A stretch of DNA of 64,000 bases from Asterias amurensis (lineage: Eukaryota > Echinodermata > Asteroidea > Forcipulatida > Asteriidae): positions 11,611,391 to 11,675,390 of the forward strand of contig NC_092657.1 in assembly GCF_032118995.1 (NCBI RefSeq). The letters are read 5' to 3'. The translations under genes and the position numbers were made by a program. Below the pieces are notes generated by a model, which saw only the letters and a program-made list of their open reading frames with translations, was not told the origin of the DNA and did no database searches. This document shows, one piece after another, positions 36,901 through 42,900 of this stretch (positions within the stretch are counted from its first letter, which is position 1; each line of letters begins with the position of its first letter).

Positions 36901-39900
36901 GGCGTGCGTCCGATGGGAGAAGTCCTCGGAGAACGCAAAATGCAAGATTTGCCGACGGAAGGGCGATGATGAGAAACTGTTACTCTGTGATGACTGCAAC
37001 CAGCCGTTTCATCTGTTCTGTCTGCGTCCTGCGCTGACTGCTATTCCCAAAGGGGAGTGGAAATGTCCCGCATGCGCTGTAAGTTGATTTTTATTTGCAT
37101 AAATATTTTGTGTAATTTTTATTTTATTAAAATTGACAACAGTTGTGGCTTGAAGGTCAAACTACAGAGTCATTACATACAATTTTTAAAAGGCACACCT
37201 AGTTTGTATTATAAATTGGGTGTCTACAATTCAGTCTTCCTTCTACAATATTGAGTGTGTTTGGCAGATGTATACATGTATGTAAGTTCTAAGTACCAAG
37301 ATATTTTGAAGATTTTGTAATCAATTTACACACATGTTTTTTGTGTCCATTGTATAATTAAACAGCATCTACATGTAAATCCATTTGTTGTGAAGTTGAG
37401 ATGTGGTAATTTTTTTTTAATTTGCACAAAATTCCAGAATATCTGTCATATTTAAAGGGACTATGTAACTTTTGTAGGACAAAAAACACAATGTCCACAG
37501 ATTTACACTAAACTTACACAGTTTAAAGATAATGATAGTAGAAAGCTTCCCTGAAAATATTACGTGCTGAGGTGCTGTAGTTTTGGGGAAATGAGTAAAA
37601 CAATGTCATGAAAATAATTTTGGTCTCATGAGACGAAAACTATTTCAAGCATTTACAAACGTATTTTCATTACATTGTTTTACTCATTTCTCAAAAACTA
37701 CAGCACCTCAGTAAGTAATATTTAAAAGGAAGCTTTCCACTATCATTATCTTCGGACCTTGTAAGTTTAATGTAAATCTATGGACATTTTGAAAAAGTAC
37801 CCAAATCCTTTAACTCATTTTTAGTTTTGTTGTACTAATGAAAGGTTAACCAATATTTATAAAATGAAATACTATGTCTGCTTCATTTTAGCCTTCGACG
37901 AGGAGAATTGCAAGAAACAGAAGCTACAAGGGCATGGATGAGTCTGACGAATCATCAGAAGTGAGACAATTTATATTCGTTATTTTATGGTGTTTCATGA
38001 TCGAACCATGATCTAATTCACCAAATATTACTCAAGTGACAAGTGCTAATTACTCAGATATTTACATTCAGTCAAGCAATAACATTCAGTCAAGCAATAA
38101 CATTCCAGTCAAGCAATAACATTCCAGTCAAGCAATTAAATTCCAAGGACAGTTACAAACAAAAGTGCTTTCAGTAAAACAGGCTTAACTTCTCTTAGGA
38201 ATGATCAATTTGTTTCATTTTTTTTTCTTCAAATGAGCAGGAAAGAATGCTGGGTTAATATGTGCTTCACTTGGGGTTTTAGTCATTTGTTGTTTAGTTT
38301 TTCAAATCATAAATCTAGGCCAACCATTTTGACTCGCCCTTGTATAAGAGCCACTATTATTACTATTTTTTGTTTGTATTTTCTTTTCAGGAGGAGTCTG
38401 ATGAAGAGTCCGAGTCTAATTCTGATTCTAACTCTGATTCTGATGCGAGCTACGAACATGATGAAGTGTGTGAGGTTTGCCATGAGGGTGGTGAGCTGGC
38501 TATGTGTGCTCGGTGTCCTGCAGCCTACCATAAAGACTGTCATGAACCACCCATGCGCAACTTCCCAAGGTTAGTATAGTAATTGGTCAAAAAGGCTCTC
38601 CAAAGTAAAAATTAAGTTTTTGGATAAACTCATCTGCCTCTAGCTACCGCGGAATGCCGGGGCCTAGTTGGTGAAACATCATCTTTAGAATAAGGTTCAT
38701 CACGATTCAGAACCGCAATGCGTTATGGGTAGGCAGATTGTGCAGATTTGCTACCGCAATGTATGTTGTCATGCAAGACTCGCGCACGCATTGCCTATAT
38801 CTTTGTGTGGGTTCAACAGCACTCTCTCTTGATATTTTGCTATTCACGATAGACCTTATATGGCTATGTGTGCTTGGTGTCCTGCGGCTTTCCATAAAGA
38901 CTGCCATGAACCACCCATGCGCAACTTCCCAAGGTCAGTACCTAGACAAAAAGGGTCTCCAGAGGAAAGGCCGAGTCACACTGCAGCGATAACGAAAACG
39001 ATAACGATAACGACGCTAAGATAACACATTCTTTTGGTTGAATTGTCCCGAGTAAAAGATGCCCACGCTTATTCAACCAATCGAGGGCGTGCATTTTTAA
39101 TGCTCTTGTCTTCGTCCTCGTAATTGTGTGACCGGGCCTTAAGAACAATTAGTTTGTTATGCCTTCTTAAGGGCCAAGTACTTCGCCAACTGGTTAAATG
39201 TGGTTTACTAAATTTCCAGCGGGGATGAAGAATATTAATTTTGATTTTACTATAAAGACTGCCGTGAACCGCCCATGCGCAACTTCCAAAGGTTACTACC
39301 TGGACAAAGAGGGCCTCTAAAGTAAAAAGTAAGTTTTGGGAAAAACGCATGGAAATTTGGGATTCAAACTGCCTCTAGTTATCGCGCAATGCCGGGGTCT
39401 AGTTGGTAAGAAGTCATCTATGTCCTGCAGCGTACCATAAAGACTGTCATGAACCACCCATGCGCAAATTCCTAAGGTGAGAATTGTTGTCAAAAAGGGT
39501 CTCCACAGTAAAAAGGTTCTCCAAGGTAAACAATTTTGTTTAAAGCAGGCCTGTGAAATCTCCGCTTTAAAGCGGAATTCCGCTCTTTTTAATTTTCCCA
39601 GTCTGCATTTTTCGTGGGTTCTGCTTTTTTTTTCGTTCCTTGTTTTTCTTGTCAGCTCCGCTTTTTCCCGTTCCGATTTTATCTTCTTTTTTACATCCGA
39701 AATAGATCGTCAAGCAGCAGGTACCTGGAATCGGGAAGCACTTTAATTGCGATTTGATTTGATTTTGACATAATGAGTCGGGGGCTAGACCAAGTAAAAT
39801 GCTCCGTCTTGGTCTTTCATTGGAGCCGTTGTTGTTAATTTTTCGTTCTGTTTTACATGTACTTCAATGTCATTATTCAATTGCACCAACAGAGGGCGCT

Positions 39901-42900
39901 TTACTAAAAAGCCAACACCTTGACACAAGATTAGGCACACATGGTTTTCCCCCATGCGACATCCGTACGCACGTTGTGTGTACATATATACAGTGTGTAT
40001 TTTTTTGCGACAAGTAATGCATAATATGGCAGTCGACGACGAGGACTCGTCGTGCTTGTGGATTTATTTCTAAAGGAATGCTACAAAAATATATTGAAAA
40101 TGAGGATGCACAACACATTGTTACATGTAAGAATTGTGGCCTACTGTTTCTGTGAATGTGTTGTCTACGCTTCAGTTTTTAATTAAAGCCTTTTATTACA
40201 TTCGTCATTTTGGCCCAAAATCCGGACAACAATTTTCCGCTTTTTTTTTTATGACCCGCTCACAGGCCTGTTAAAGGTTTAAAAAGTTTTTGGAAAAAAC
40301 TCTTGAATTTTGGGGACTCTTACTGCCTCTAGCTACTGCGCAATGCCGGGGGTTAAATTGTTCAAGACCACACCGACTCTTCTCTCACACAAATCACACA
40401 CACAAAAAAGAAACTATACATGTACCTGGTTGAATACTATTTAGTATAATTTATAGTTACTTCTTACTATTTTTGTAGTAATCGTGGCAAAGCGATAGTC
40501 ACGACTCGATTAAGCAATCAATAGTCGCAACCACAACACTACATGTAGTTGCACTAGTTGCCCAGCACTAGTGCTCATCATGTTTAAACCCAAGCCACCA
40601 ATGATCCAAAACTAGTTGTGTAACGCACAGAAAAGAACCCAGTGCAATTATCGAAAAGAGAAGGGGTTGGCCCCAGTGTTCCTGGCTGTGGCTGCTGTAT
40701 GCGCCGTAGCACCTTGTAAACCCTCATAAGGTGCTAAGTAATTGGGTCTCAGGATTCATCACTGCAATGACTTATCTTTCTGAAGGTGTATACGTGTATA
40801 CTCAGCGCCTTGAGTACCTTGTTTGGTAGATACGTGTACTATATAAGACTTCGATATTATTCATTTGTTCTTCTCTGAGATTAGTTTGTGGTTTCTTATT
40901 TCAGGGGTCGATGGGTCTGCACACCATGTATGAAACCAAAGCGTCGTGCAATGTCTACGACTAAACAAAAAGAGATTGCCAAGAAAGCCGCTGTAGCTTT
41001 GAAGAGGAAGAAACAGAAGGCAAAGAAGAGGAGGCTTGAGGAGGCGAGACTGGCCAAGAAAGCCAAGATTGTGTTCGGGATTAAGGTAAACTCCAAATTA
41101 TGATTTCTCTCTTTTGGTAACTGTCATAGACTAGTCCTCTCACTTGGTGTATCTCAACATATGCATAAAATAACAAACCTGTGAATATTTGAACTCAATT
41201 GGTCGTTGAAGTTGTGAAATTGTAAAGAAAGAAAAAAACACCCTTATCGCATGAAGTTGTGTGCTTTCAGATGTTTGATTTTGAGACCTCAAAATCAAAT
41301 TCTGAGGTCTGGAAATAAAATTAGTTGAAAATTACTTCTTTCTTGAAAACTACGTTACTTCATAAGGAGCCGTTTCTCACAATGTTTTGTACTATACACA
41401 TCTCTTAATTACCCGTTATCAAGTAAGGTTTTATGATAATAATTATTTTGAGTAAAAGGAACATTACACAACTGGTTTTCGCTAACAAAACAGTTGCTGG
41501 CAGTGTAAGCACTTTATGTAATCCACCATATACATAAACTGACAAACCTGTAGAAGTTTGAGATCGATCGGCCATCTGGGTCACAAGAAAGTAGTGAAAC
41601 TGTTTACACATTTTGCATGATAACTCCAAACAAGAACTTGGTTTTATTTATTTCTCATCAAATATTTCGGATATAAATGTTTCAAGGAATGTTTTCTTCG
41701 ATCATACTCATATAGACTGTGTAAGTTTATGTAAATATGTGATTCTAGATGGGTATTTTCTTACAAGCTCAGACAGACTCTGGTTGCGTTCGTTTAGCTT
41801 CCCTGGGTCTACCCCGCGGTGCTCACTTGGGTGAGCCCTTGGCAAGAGCTAAATGAACAACCACTCAACAATCGCGTAGTGGCGGCGTTTACCTGGGGCC
41901 AGCCCCAAGTGACCCACTCCACAAGCAGGGCACTGGGGACTGACCTGGGTGAGCCCCTGGAATGACATCAAAGCTGTTCGAACGCATCGGGGGCAGTCCA
42001 GGGTCGACCCAGGGAACGCATCCTCTGTAATGTTCCTTTGAGATCCAAAAAAAAAAAAAACATGAAGATAAAACCATAACCAGAACACCCCATATTAGAG
42101 AGTAGGGCTTCTAAAACCAAACATAAATATAAGTGAACATGGTTTGCGCTCACAAGCTTCCGCGCTCTAAAGCTTTCGCCCTCAAAAGTTTTCGCCCTCA
42201 GGCAATTGCATGCTGGACAGGAGCAATTGGAAAGCCATCACAAATGTTCTTTGGAAGCCAGTTGAATGAATGAATAAATGTTCTTGATATCATGTCTCCA
42301 TGGTTTTGTTTTTAATTCTTAGATTGCTGAAGACATCATTAGTAAAATGTTGAGATACAGAGACAGTGGACCATTCAGAACGACACCAGATCAATCAGAG
42401 GTAAGAATTGTGATATGTTTGCTTCGGCCCACTTGGCTACACTCCGCTCATAAATATTTAGTACTTTATAATTTGCATACAGCTCATGTCAGAGGTCACA
42501 CCATGACCTGCATTCCCAGGGATAGCCAATGAAAAAAAAAAAAACCAGTATGGCAGCTCCTTCGCACAGTGTGTGTACACGTACATGTATTTATTATACA
42601 TCTCAAGAATAATAGTGGCTTCTTACATGTAAGAAGTAAGACCTACTCTTTTACATAGCACCCTTATGGTTTACAACTGTCAATTTGAGAAGGCCTTTTG
42701 GAACAGGTCGTGACAAAGATCATTCAGTGATTTGGATTTCATTTAATACCGATGAAGGTTGGATTTAATACTAGTCAAGGTTGGAGAGAAGTGTACATGT
42801 ATATGTTAAACTTGTAATTATTTATTGTAAATATGTAACTCTGGTGTCACTTGTCTGTAATTATTTGAGTTTGCCTAGATTGTCTTTCAGTCAAGGGTGC

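Noticed and set aside
38065..38146. CRISPR-like array
   Set aside because: Units are contiguous with no spacers, and the host is an animal genome; it is a simple tandem repeat.
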